The position numbers were made by a program, and so were the translations under genes. A stretch of 64,000 nucleotides of DNA, from NCBI GenBank assembly GCA_964448105.1, contig CAYUVK010000001.1, positions 1 through 64,000 of the forward strand. The letters are read 5' to 3'. Below the pieces are notes generated by a model. The model searched no databases, was not told where the DNA came from, and saw only the letters and a list, made by a program, of their open reading frames with translations. The DNA comes from CAVQBP01 sp964448105 (lineage in GTDB: Bacteria > Bacteroidota > Ignavibacteria > Ignavibacteriales > Ignavibacteriaceae). Position 1 is the first letter of the stretch. The number at the start of each line of letters is the position of its first letter. Positions 1-9,007 of the stretch are shown in pieces.

Positions 1-383
1 GTGATAGATTAAATTATAACCAATTAATTCAAGAATTAGGTTGACGCCTATGCGACAACAAATCGGGATGAACTACAAAAAATTCAATCAGATTATAATT
101 CATAATTCGGAGTTAAAGAATTTGTTAAAAAGAAAAAACAACAAGCTATGATTAAACAATTCAATTTCCGAATGTAGAATTAATTATAGTTGAATATCAA
201 AAAATAATGTGGTCATTAAGAAATGTTTTCATTAAATTTATTATGCAAAGGAAAAATCTAACATTTATTTATAGGGTCGATAGAACTTTACATATCTTAC
301 GCTAGGATTTTTAAGGGTAGCAGCTATAACATTTTAGCAATTAAAATAATATTATACAACTGGGGTGTAGGGAGATTAAATCT
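1..383. other. Intergenic region upstream of the PL11 gene
   Basis: AT-rich stretch with no credible intact gene. It holds a short decayed fragment resembling the GH35 gene of this window (listed separately). The final 100 bases presumably carry the promoter of the PL11 gene, but I cannot recognise a convincing -35/-10 pair. No RNA gene is visible. Confidence 0.6.
128..174 (+). pseudogene. Remnant of a GH35 beta-galactosidase gene
   Basis: Bases 128-154 are identical over 27 nt to bases 12152-12178 inside the GH35 gene. After 7 bases (8 in the GH35 gene) a second identity of 13 nt follows (162-174 against 12187-12199). In the intact gene this segment encodes the peptide KEKTTSYDYTAPISEC. Here the frame hits a TAA at 153-155 and the one-base length difference adds a frameshift, so it cannot encode a working enzyme. 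Similarity fades on both sides. This looks like the last readable piece of a second GH35 copy. Confidence 0.6.
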
Positions 384-3300
384 ATGAAACTAATCCAACG
401 TATTATATCAATAATTACAATTTCTTTAATTTTTATTAACATGGCAATGGGTCAGGAATTCCAGCCTGAAAATATTGGACGTGGTACAGTAGCTGTTGCC
501 TTACCGGATAGCGGTGTCTATATCAGTTGGCGTTTGCTTGCCTCCGATCCCGATAGTGTCAAGTTCAATGTTTATCGCGGTGTTGTAAAAATTAATGGAG
601 AACCGATAGCAACCTCAACAAATTTTATCGATTCCAGCGGCACTATTAATGACTCATATTCAATTAAATCCGTAGTAGATGGTGTTGAACAACAGGCTTC
701 TAAGGAAGTTTCACCCTGGAACCAAAATTACAAAACAATTCCACTGCAAAGACCGGCTGGAGGCACGACACCAGATGGAGTGAGTTACACATATAGTCCC
801 AATGATGCCAGTGTAGGAGATCTGGATGGTGACGGAGAATATGATTTTGTTCTGAAGTGGGATCCATCCAACTCAAAAGATAACTCACAAAGCGGGTATA
901 CGGGTGATGTATATCTCGATGGTTTAAAAATGGATGGTACCCTACTTTGGCGTATTGATCTAGGGCGAAATATAAGGGCCGGTGCACATTATACCCAATT
1001 TATGGTTTATGATCTGGATGGTGACGGCAAGGCAGAGGTTGCCTGTAAAACAGCCGATGGGACTATCGATGGCACAGGTACAGTGATCGGTGATTCCAGC
1101 AAAGATTATAGAAATTCAAGTGGCTACATACTTTCAGGTCCCGAATATTTTACAATATTTGATGGACTTAACGGTAAAGCTTTGGTAACCACCGATTATC
1201 TACCTCCACGCGGTGATGTTAGCTCCTGGGGTGATTCTTATGGAAACAGGGTAGATCGTTTTCTTGCCTGTGTTGCTTATCTCGATGGTGTACATCCGAG
1301 TGTTGTTATGTGCCGCGGTTATTATAGAAGCTCAGATGGCACAAAAGGGAGAACTGTACTTGCTGCATGGGATTACAGGAATGGTCAACTTACAAACCGA
1401 TGGGTGTTTAATGCTGTGATGGGAGGTGAAAATAGTGAATATACCGGGCAAGGCAATCATAATCTTGGTGTTGCTGATCTTGATGGCGATGGAAAGGATG
1501 AAATCGTTTACGGTGCTATGGCAGTGGATGATGACGGAACCGGACTTTGGAACTCTGGTTTGGGACACGGGGATGCGATGCATGTTGCAGATATAGATCC
1601 GGACAGGCCGGGACTTGAAGTATGGAAAATTAATGAAGGTGGGGATCATGGTTCGGCATTACTTGAAGGTAGAACCGGCAAAATTATTTGGGCAACAGGA
1701 CCTCAAGGAGATGTTGGTAGAGGTGTCGCTGCAAATCTTGATGATTCACAGGAAGGAATGGAATGCTGGGGCGGGACTGATGGTCTACGTAGTGCAAGAA
1801 ATGTTAAAGTTGGTCCAAATCCTCCTTCGTCAAATTTTGTGATCTGGTGGGACGGCGATCTGGAACGGGAATTATTAGACAACACCAACATCCGTAAGTA
1901 CGGCGGCTCTAATCCAATCTTGTTGTTAGCCGATGGTTGTTCTTCTAATAATGGAACAAAAGCAACTCCTTGTCTCCAGGCAGATTTATTTGGTGATTGG
2001 CGGGAAGAAGTTATTTGGCGAACAAGTGATAATACTTCTCTTAGGATTTATACTACTACTATAGAAACTCCCTATCGCCTCGTAACTCTGATGCAAAACA
2101 GGCAGTACAGGGAAGCAGTTGCATGGCAAAATGTGGCATATAATCAACCGCCGCATCCAAGCTTTTTTGTAGGTAAAAGTATGTTTATACCGGATAGTCT
2201 CAAACCACCTTCCATCCCTTTAAATATTCAAGGAGTTGCATGGGATGATACTGTCTTAATCCAATGGGATGCAAACGTTGATTCGGATTTGGCAGGTTAT
2301 ATACTTTATCGCGGAAAGAGCAAAGGCAATTTTAAGGATTCCATTGATGTTGGAAATACTACATCATATCTCGATACGAACGTTGTAAATGATACAACTT
2401 ATTACTATGCTGTAGCTGCTTATGATTTTGACGGCAACAAATCAGGATATTCGGAGATCATAGAAGCTATACCATCAATTCGTCCGGCAACTCCCACAGG
2501 TATTTCTTACCGTTTTGATTCAAATTCAATCATGCTTATTTGGGACACCCAGGATTTTGAAAATATTTCTTCGGTTAATATCTATCGCTCCGAGGCTGAA
2601 AATACGGGGTATGAACTGATTGCAACACCGGATAAAAGTTTAACTACTTATACAGATGGAAAACTGACAACCGGGAATACTTATTATTATAAGCTTAGCG
2701 TTACGGATACAAATAATATTGAATCATTTCCAACTACAGTGCAAAGTATTACGCCCGGATCTTCCTTTACGTATCAAGCCGAAGATGCTACTATCATTGG
2801 TACCGTATTTTTAGATAGTAATCATTTGGGCTTTAATGGAACTGGTTTTGCTAACTTTGATGTCAATAATAGCGCAGTTGAATTTACCAATATGCCCGGT
2901 TTCGGCGGCGGAGATCGAACACTGATCTTTAGATATGCATTAGGCAACACCGACAGAACCGGCAATTTGATCGTAAACGGCAATACCAACAGTTTAACCA
3001 TGCACAATACAGTAGATTGGACAAATTATGTTTATGACAGCGTTGGCATTATTCTGAATGCCGCATATGACAATACAATCCGCTTTGCTGCTACCGGAAA
3101 TGATTTCGGTAACCTGGATGAAATAACGATTTTACCAAAGGCGATAACTGCTGTTGAATCCGAAAATAATAAGAATATACCAACCGTATTTAAATTGTAT
3201 CAAAATTATCCCAACCCGTTTAATCCATCTACTACAATTACATTTGATATACCACAAGCAAGTCCGGTAACTTTAAAAGTCTATGATGTTATGGGTCGGG

Positions 3301-3446
3301 AAGTCACAACGCTTGTTGATAAAAACCTTCCAGCCGGAAAATATCAATACAAATTAAATGCCTCCAACTATGCCAGCGGTTTGTATTTCTATCGCATTAC
3401 GGCCGGTAACTGGAGTGAGACACACAAAATGCTACTGATAAAATAA
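384..3446 (+). CDS. PL11 rhamnogalacturonan lyase, T9SS-secreted
   Basis: Predicted to cleave the rhamnogalacturonan-I backbone outside the cell by beta-elimination. Residues 1-23 are a signal peptide (cleavage near MGQ-EF). Residues about 25-610 match the YesW/YesX-type PL11 beta-propeller, with the N-terminal GRGTVAV motif and repeated DLDGDG calcium-binding loops. Two fibronectin type III domains follow (about 612-700 and 702-792), then a CBM35-like module starting YQAEDATI (about 797-915), and a type A T9SS sorting domain from YQNYPNPFNPST to the end (939-1020). It opens the rightward pectin gene set. Family assignment is firm; endo rather than exo action is inferred from the architecture. 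Confidence 0.92.
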   Translation: MKLIQRIISIITISLIFINMAMGQEFQPENIGRGTVAVALPDSGVYISWRLLASDPDSVKFNVYRGVVKINGEPIATSTNFIDSSGTINDSYSIKSVVDGVEQQASKEVSPWNQNYKTIPLQRPAGGTTPDGVSYTYSPNDASVGDLDGDGEYDFVLKWDPSNSKDNSQSGYTGDVYLDGLKMDGTLLWRIDLGRNIRAGAHYTQFMVYDLDGDGKAEVACKTADGTIDGTGTVIGDSSKDYRNSSGYILSGPEYFTIFDGLNGKALVTTDYLPPRGDVSSWGDSYGNRVDRFLACVAYLDGVHPSVVMCRGYYRSSDGTKGRTVLAAWDYRNGQLTNRWVFNAVMGGENSEYTGQGNHNLGVADLDGDGKDEIVYGAMAVDDDGTGLWNSGLGHGDAMHVADIDPDRPGLEVWKINEGGDHGSALLEGRTGKIIWATGPQGDVGRGVAANLDDSQEGMECWGGTDGLRSARNVKVGPNPPSSNFVIWWDGDLERELLDNTNIRKYGGSNPILLLADGCSSNNGTKATPCLQADLFGDWREEVIWRTSDNTSLRIYTTTIETPYRLVTLMQNRQYREAVAWQNVAYNQPPHPSFFVGKSMFIPDSLKPPSIPLNIQGVAWDDTVLIQWDANVDSDLAGYILYRGKSKGNFKDSIDVGNTTSYLDTNVVNDTTYYYAVAAYDFDGNKSGYSEIIEAIPSIRPATPTGISYRFDSNSIMLIWDTQDFENISSVNIYRSEAENTGYELIATPDKSLTTYTDGKLTTGNTYYYKLSVTDTNNIESFPTTVQSITPGSSFTYQAEDATIIGTVFLDSNHLGFNGTGFANFDVNNSAVEFTNMPGFGGGDRTLIFRYALGNTDRTGNLIVNGNTNSLTMHNTVDWTNYVYDSVGIILNAAYDNTIRFAATGNDFGNLDEITILPKAITAVESENNKNIPTVFKLYQNYPNPFNPSTTITFDIPQASPVTLKVYDVMGREVTTLVDKNLPAGKYQYKLNASNYASGLYFYRITAGNWSETHKMLLIK

Positions 3447-3455
3447 GGAAAATAG

Positions 3456-3490
3456 AAACTCTGACAGGGTTCCAAACTCTGTCAGGGTTT
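3456..3490. terminator. Hairpin after the PL11 gene
   Basis: Two 16-base arms (3456-3471 and 3474-3489) sharing CTCTGNCAGGGTT can pair along their length, with two G-U pairs and a minimal CC loop. It starts 10 bases after the PL11 stop. No strong T-run follows, so it may act in 3'-end processing or be a small dispersed palindrome rather than a classical intrinsic terminator. Confidence 0.45.
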
Positions 3491-3631
3491 GGTTACTGTA
3501 GGGATTATTTGATCTGATTGGATGATTTGAGTCAAAATAGGTGGAATTCAAATTTGGCCCGAGATTTTCTATTTGATTGCAAAAATGAGACTTGCACCTG
3601 TAACCGTTTTAAGAAACAGGAGAAATGCGGT

Positions 3632-5758
3632 ATGCGAGCATTAATAGTCAATTTGATAATCCTGTGTTTTTATCTGGCACCAGTTTCTATTGTATACGGA
3701 CAACTGGAATGGGGGCAACAAGTGATCGAATCAACAATACAGAGATCTCCATCCAGCCTTGACAGTTGGGCATATCCGGCGGGATTTTATTTGTTTGGTC
3801 AATACCGCATTTGGAAGTTAACAGGTAATGATGAATACTTCCAGATGATCAAAAATTATGTTGATTCACATGTGGATGCCAACGGTAATATTGATGCCAG
3901 CATAAACAGCCTGGACAACAGTCAACCAGGTTTAATAACCTTGTTAATGTATGTGGAAACAGGAGAAGAAAAGTACAAGCTGGCAGCAGATTATATCCGG
4001 AACATTTACAACACGTATCCCCGGACGTCCGATGGGGCATTCTGGCATACTAATAATAATGGCGGCCAAATATGGCTCGATGGTGCTTATATGATTCTCC
4101 CCTTTCTGGCGAATTATGCGCATGTTGTAAACGATACATCATTATACACGGAAGTAGCTCATCAAATAATTACCTATGCCTCACATTTGGAAGATCCATC
4201 GGGACTGTTATTCCATGCATTTGATGAAAGTGGAGCGTCGTCTTGGGCTGATCCGATTACACATCATTCACCCTATTTTTGGGGACGTTCCATTGGCTGG
4301 TTTGGCATGGCGATCATTGAAATACTGGAGGTTATGCCGGCTGATCATCCAAAACGGGCACAACTTATTGAAATTTTAAAGAACCTTATTATTGGCTTAT
4401 CCAATGTTCAGGATGAAGCTACCGGATTGTGGTATCAGATCGTAGATAAGGGGGATCGTTCGGATAACTGGTTAGAGAGTTCATGTTCATGTATGTATTC
4501 GTATTTCATTGCACGGGCGGTGTACAAAGGTTATATTGATAATTCCTATTTAGATGTAGCAATTAAAGCCTATTACGGTATTTTAAACGAAAAATTTTAT
4601 ATTGGTACTGATGGTCTGGCCAATTTAAAAGATATTTCCCAGGGCACCAGTGTGAGCGCCGATTATTCCTATTACATCAACAGGAGTCGAAACACTAATG
4701 ATTTACACGGTCTCGGGGCATTCCTGATGATGTGCTGGCAGCTTGAGCAAACCGGCGTCAGTACAAGTATTAATCTACCGCCGATTGTAAATTTTATATC
4801 TCCGCTAGATTCATCCTCTTTTTGGACGTTTTCTGATATCCAAATGACAGTGAAAAGTTTTGATCTGGACGGAACCGTGGTTCAGGTAAAATTTTATGAA
4901 GGTGACCATTTGCTGTATACTGATGATCAGGAACCATGGGAATTTACCTGGGAGCAGGTACCTGAAGGGAATTACACGTTAACCGCTCATGCCACGGACG
5001 ACAGCAGTGCAATCACTATTTCAAATCCTGTTTATATTAAAGTATCAAGAGATGCTTTGATAATTGAAGCAGAGAATGGAACAATCTCAGACGGCAGCGT
5101 TGACACAGATCATCCCGGATATACCGGTGAGGGATTTGTAAACCTGGTAAACCAGATTGACACCTATCTTGAAGTACCCGTCGCTATCCCCGAATCCGGA
5201 ACATGGGAATTGTGCTTTCGTTATTCAAACGGAACCGCCGATAACCGCCCCTGTTCAATCCGAATTGATGGAAACACAGCAAGGGAACAATTTGATTTTC
5301 TTCCCACTACAAATTGGGATACCTGGGATTATTCGGATACGTTGTTATTGAGCTTGACGCCAGGGGATCATACAATACGAATAATAGGTTTAACATCTAT
5401 GAGTGCGCCAAATCTTGATCATCTGAAATTCGTACTTACAAGTCCTGCATCCATTGTCCGGCAGCCGTTGGTAAATCAACCTGTTGAGTTTCAACTATAT
5501 CAAAATTATCCCAACCCGTTCAATCCGCAAACGACGATTTCTTTTGCTTTGCCAAAAGCAGCAACAGTTAGCATTAATCTTTATGATATAAATGGTCGTT
5601 TGATCAGAAAACTGATAAATGATAAATATCAGGCTGGTGTTCATAATATAAAATTTGACGGTACAAATTTAGGCAGCGGTGTTTATTTTGTACACGCAAG
5701 AATGCTGTCACCAGGTAAGCAAGCTATTTTTACAAAAAAGATGATACTTCTGAAATAG
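3632..5758 (+). CDS. GH105 unsaturated rhamnogalacturonyl hydrolase, multimodular, T9SS-secreted
   Basis: Removes the 4,5-unsaturated uronyl residue that PL11-type lyases leave at the non-reducing end. The frame is open from 3518, but I place the start at 3632: an AGGAG at 3618-3622 sits 9 bases upstream and the protein then begins with a clean signal peptide (MRALIVNLIILCFYL, cleavage near VYG-QLEWG). The product is 708 aa. An (alpha/alpha)6 barrel spans about 25-385, with the WLDGAYM segment carrying the likely catalytic Asp and a later SCSCMYSYFIARA helix. A bacterial Ig-like domain (IQMTVKSFDLDGTVVQVKFYEG), a CBM35-like module (IIEAENGTISDGS) and a T9SS sorting domain follow. The sorting-domain DNA is strongly similar to that of the next GH105 gene (10240-10510). 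Confidence 0.9.
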   Translation: MRALIVNLIILCFYLAPVSIVYGQLEWGQQVIESTIQRSPSSLDSWAYPAGFYLFGQYRIWKLTGNDEYFQMIKNYVDSHVDANGNIDASINSLDNSQPGLITLLMYVETGEEKYKLAADYIRNIYNTYPRTSDGAFWHTNNNGGQIWLDGAYMILPFLANYAHVVNDTSLYTEVAHQIITYASHLEDPSGLLFHAFDESGASSWADPITHHSPYFWGRSIGWFGMAIIEILEVMPADHPKRAQLIEILKNLIIGLSNVQDEATGLWYQIVDKGDRSDNWLESSCSCMYSYFIARAVYKGYIDNSYLDVAIKAYYGILNEKFYIGTDGLANLKDISQGTSVSADYSYYINRSRNTNDLHGLGAFLMMCWQLEQTGVSTSINLPPIVNFISPLDSSSFWTFSDIQMTVKSFDLDGTVVQVKFYEGDHLLYTDDQEPWEFTWEQVPEGNYTLTAHATDDSSAITISNPVYIKVSRDALIIEAENGTISDGSVDTDHPGYTGEGFVNLVNQIDTYLEVPVAIPESGTWELCFRYSNGTADNRPCSIRIDGNTAREQFDFLPTTNWDTWDYSDTLLLSLTPGDHTIRIIGLTSMSAPNLDHLKFVLTSPASIVRQPLVNQPVEFQLYQNYPNPFNPQTTISFALPKAATVSINLYDINGRLIRKLINDKYQAGVHNIKFDGTNLGSGVYFVHARMLSPGKQAIFTKKMILLK

Positions 5759-5941
5759 GTTTTGAGTATCAATCTATCAAAAATGGAAGAACAAAATATT
5801 AGAGTTAAAAGATAACATCTATATTAAAATATCCTAATTATTATATGGGGGAAAGTATGCACTTGAAAGAAAAAAGTTGAAATATAAAAAGAATAAAAAT
5901 TCTTCTTGCTTCATTATTATGTTTAAATGAGAGAAAAGCAT

Positions 5942-8887
5942 ATGAACTTAATAATTCGATTGCCTCCAAAATGTTTGGATATCAAATCTAATAAAATCCT
6001 AAAATCAATAGCAGCTTTATTATTAATATTTATTTTGTCACTTGTAAGCTGCTCACAATCAGCAGGTAAAAATACAATTTCCTTAAAAGGAACATGGCAA
6101 TTTCAAACCGATCCGGGAGATATCGGGATCAAGCAAAACTGGTTTCTTTCAAAATTGACGGATACCATAAATTTACCCGGATCGATGAGAGATAATAATA
6201 AAGGAGATTTACCTACCCTTAACACAAAATGGACAGGTAGTATTTATGATAGTTCCTGGTATTTCCGTCCGGACATGGCAAAGTACAGGCAAAAAGGTAA
6301 TCTAAAATTTCCATTCTGGCTAACACCAAATAGACACTATGTTGGTGTAGCGTGGTATCAGCGGGAGGTTTTGATTCCTCCAGACTGGGAAGGACGAAAA
6401 ATTGAATTGTTCTTGGAACGCCCTCACTGGGAGACAACATTATGGGTGGATAGTATTAAAATCGGAATGCAAAACAGTCTTTCAACTCCTCATCGTTATG
6501 ACTTATCGAAAATATTAACCCCCGGTCATCATATCATTTCTATCAGAGTGGATAATCGTATTAAAGATATTAATGTTGGTCCGGATTCACACAGTATCAC
6601 AGATCAAACGCAAGGGAACTGGAATGGGATTGTGGGAAATATTTGCCTTAAATCGACTTCTCCAGTCTTCTTCGATGACATCAAACTTTTCCCAAATATT
6701 GAAGAGAAATCTGTTAGAACAGTCATCTCTTTAAATAATATTACAGGAAAAGATGTATCTGCAAAATTAACGCTTAGTGCAAAGTCATTTAATTCAAATG
6801 AAGAGCAAACCGTTGAACCTCTCGTCAAGGAAATAAATGTAACAAAAGGAAAATCACATATTGAAATAACTTATCCTATGGGTGAAAACGTTCAATTGTG
6901 GGATGAATTCAATCCGGCACTTTACAAGATGACTGCGGTTGTATCCGATGAATTTGGGAATACAGATGAATGGGAAATCCAATTCGGGATGCGTTCATTT
7001 TTGATAAATGGAACTCGCTTTGAAATAAATAATCGTCCGGTATTTTTAAGGGGGACGGTTGAGAATTGTGTTTTCCCCAAAACGGGTTATCCGCCTACAA
7101 ATGTAGCACCGTGGGAAAGGGTATTCACCATTTGTAAAAATTATGGTTTAAATCATATGCGCTTTCATTCATGGTGTCCTCCCGAAGCTGCATTTAAGGC
7201 TGCGGATAAATCAGGATTTTATTTGCAGGTTGAAGGTCCGAGCTGGGCAAATCATGGTGTAACTCTGGGCGATGGTTTACCAATCGATCAATATATTTAT
7301 GATGAAACAAATCGCATTGTGGATGCCTACGGTAACCATCCCTCGTTTTGTATGATGGCTTACGGCAACGAACCGGCAGGAAGAAATCAAGCGGAATACT
7401 TGGGGAAATTTGTTAATTATTGGAAAGCAAAAGATAACCGCAGAGTTTATACAAGCGCTTCAATTGGTAAAAGCTGGCCCCTCGTACCGGAGAGTCAATT
7501 TATTGTTCGATCGGAACCACGCGGGCTTTCGTGGGAAGAACGTCCCGAAAGTATGTTTGATTATTCGGATCGAATTGAAAAATACACCGTTCCGTACGTT
7601 GTGCATGAAATGGGACAGCATTGTGTCTTCCCGGATTTCAAAGAAATTAAAAAGTACACCGGTGTTTACAAGGCTAAGAATTTTGAATTGTTTCAAGAAG
7701 AGTTGGCGAAACATCATATGGGAGATCAGGCTGAAGACTTTTTAATGGCATCGGGTAAATTGCAGGTACTGTGCTACAAATCCGAAATTGAAGCTGCTTT
7801 GCGTACGCACAAATTGGCAGGCATCCAGTTACTCGGTCTCAACGATTATCCCGGACAAGGAACTGCTCTGGTTGGCGTACTTGATGCATTTTGGGATGAA
7901 AAAGGATATATCGCTGCACCGGAATTCAGACAATTTTTTGGACCGACTGTACCGTTAGCCAGAATACCAAAATTTGTTTTTAAAAACGATGAGACATTTC
8001 ATGCAGAACTCGATGTTTTTCATTTTGGCAGTCATCCGCTTAAAAATATTGCAACGCAGTGGAAGGTAACTGATTCTAACGGAACCGTCATTGCTCAAGG
8101 TTCTTTAAAAGAACGTGATATTCCAATTGATAATTGTATACCTTTGGGCGCTGTTAGTTTACCTCTTTCGAAAATTACCAAGGCTGAAAAGTTGAATTTG
8201 GAAGTTTCTGTCGACAATCATATTAATAATTGGAATTTCTGGGTTTATCCTGCCGAACTTCCAACCAAAAACAAAGGTGACATTTATTTTTGTAATAAAC
8301 TTGATGAAAAGGCTGAATCTATATTAAAGAATGGAGGGAAAGTTTTTTTACTTGCAGCGGGTATTGTTGAAAACGGCAAAGATGTAGTCCAGTATTTGAA
8401 ACCTGTATTTTGGAATACGTCGTGGTTTAAAATGCGTCCGCCGCATACAACAGGGATTTTATGTAATCCCAAACATCCGGCTTTCGCAGATTTCCCGACT
8501 GAATTTCACAGCAATTTGCAATGGTGGGAAATTCTCGATCGTCAGCAGGTGATGAATCTTGAGTTGTTCCCGCCCGAATTCAAACCGCTTATACAGCCGA
8601 TTGATACATGGTTTTTAAATCGCCGTTTAGCCGTATTATTTGAAGCGCAGGTTGGAAAAGGAAAACTTATGGTTTGCAGTGCCGACCTTCAAAGCAATTT
8701 AAATGAACGACCCGCAGCGAGACAATTACTCTATAGTTTAACAAAGTATATGTTGTCTGACCAATTCAAACCAAAGTACAAAGTTGAATATTCAATAATT
8801 AAAGAGCTCTTTGAAAAGAAAAAACGAGCGGTTTTTAATTTTTATACCAAACAAAGTACGGATGATTTAAAACCTAAATTAAAATGA
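5942..8887 (+). CDS. GH2 family glycoside hydrolase, lipoprotein
   Basis: Retaining GH2 enzyme, probably a beta-galactosidase-type activity on side chains released during RG-I degradation; the exact sugar cannot be read from sequence. From the ATG at 5942 (GAGAG just upstream; an ATG at 5927 is also open) it has 981 aa. The lipobox LSLVSC puts Cys at about residue 37, implying a lipoprotein. A GH2 sugar-binding beta-sandwich (about 45-240) and an Ig-like domain precede the TIM barrel. The acid/base is E477 in YGNEPAGRN and the nucleophile E556 in VVHEMGQ. Additional C-terminal beta-rich sequence follows. No T9SS domain, unlike its neighbours. The n-region before the hydrophobic core is unusually long, so the start is uncertain. 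Confidence 0.85.
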   Translation: MNLIIRLPPKCLDIKSNKILKSIAALLLIFILSLVSCSQSAGKNTISLKGTWQFQTDPGDIGIKQNWFLSKLTDTINLPGSMRDNNKGDLPTLNTKWTGSIYDSSWYFRPDMAKYRQKGNLKFPFWLTPNRHYVGVAWYQREVLIPPDWEGRKIELFLERPHWETTLWVDSIKIGMQNSLSTPHRYDLSKILTPGHHIISIRVDNRIKDINVGPDSHSITDQTQGNWNGIVGNICLKSTSPVFFDDIKLFPNIEEKSVRTVISLNNITGKDVSAKLTLSAKSFNSNEEQTVEPLVKEINVTKGKSHIEITYPMGENVQLWDEFNPALYKMTAVVSDEFGNTDEWEIQFGMRSFLINGTRFEINNRPVFLRGTVENCVFPKTGYPPTNVAPWERVFTICKNYGLNHMRFHSWCPPEAAFKAADKSGFYLQVEGPSWANHGVTLGDGLPIDQYIYDETNRIVDAYGNHPSFCMMAYGNEPAGRNQAEYLGKFVNYWKAKDNRRVYTSASIGKSWPLVPESQFIVRSEPRGLSWEERPESMFDYSDRIEKYTVPYVVHEMGQHCVFPDFKEIKKYTGVYKAKNFELFQEELAKHHMGDQAEDFLMASGKLQVLCYKSEIEAALRTHKLAGIQLLGLNDYPGQGTALVGVLDAFWDEKGYIAAPEFRQFFGPTVPLARIPKFVFKNDETFHAELDVFHFGSHPLKNIATQWKVTDSNGTVIAQGSLKERDIPIDNCIPLGAVSLPLSKITKAEKLNLEVSVDNHINNWNFWVYPAELPTKNKGDIYFCNKLDEKAESILKNGGKVFLLAAGIVENGKDVVQYLKPVFWNTSWFKMRPPHTTGILCNPKHPAFADFPTEFHSNLQWWEILDRQQVMNLELFPPEFKPLIQPIDTWFLNRRLAVLFEAQVGKGKLMVCSADLQSNLNERPAARQLLYSLTKYMLSDQFKPKYKVEYSIIKELFEKKKRAVFNFYTKQSTDDLKPKLK

Positions 8888-9007
8888 TTTATACCAAACC
8901 AATGAATTCAAGTTTGTTAATTCTATCTGTGAAAAAGAAGGATTCAGATAATTACATTTTTTGAGCCTTTTTTGAAAGAGGATTTAAAAAAGAAAGAATA
9001 AAAACTT

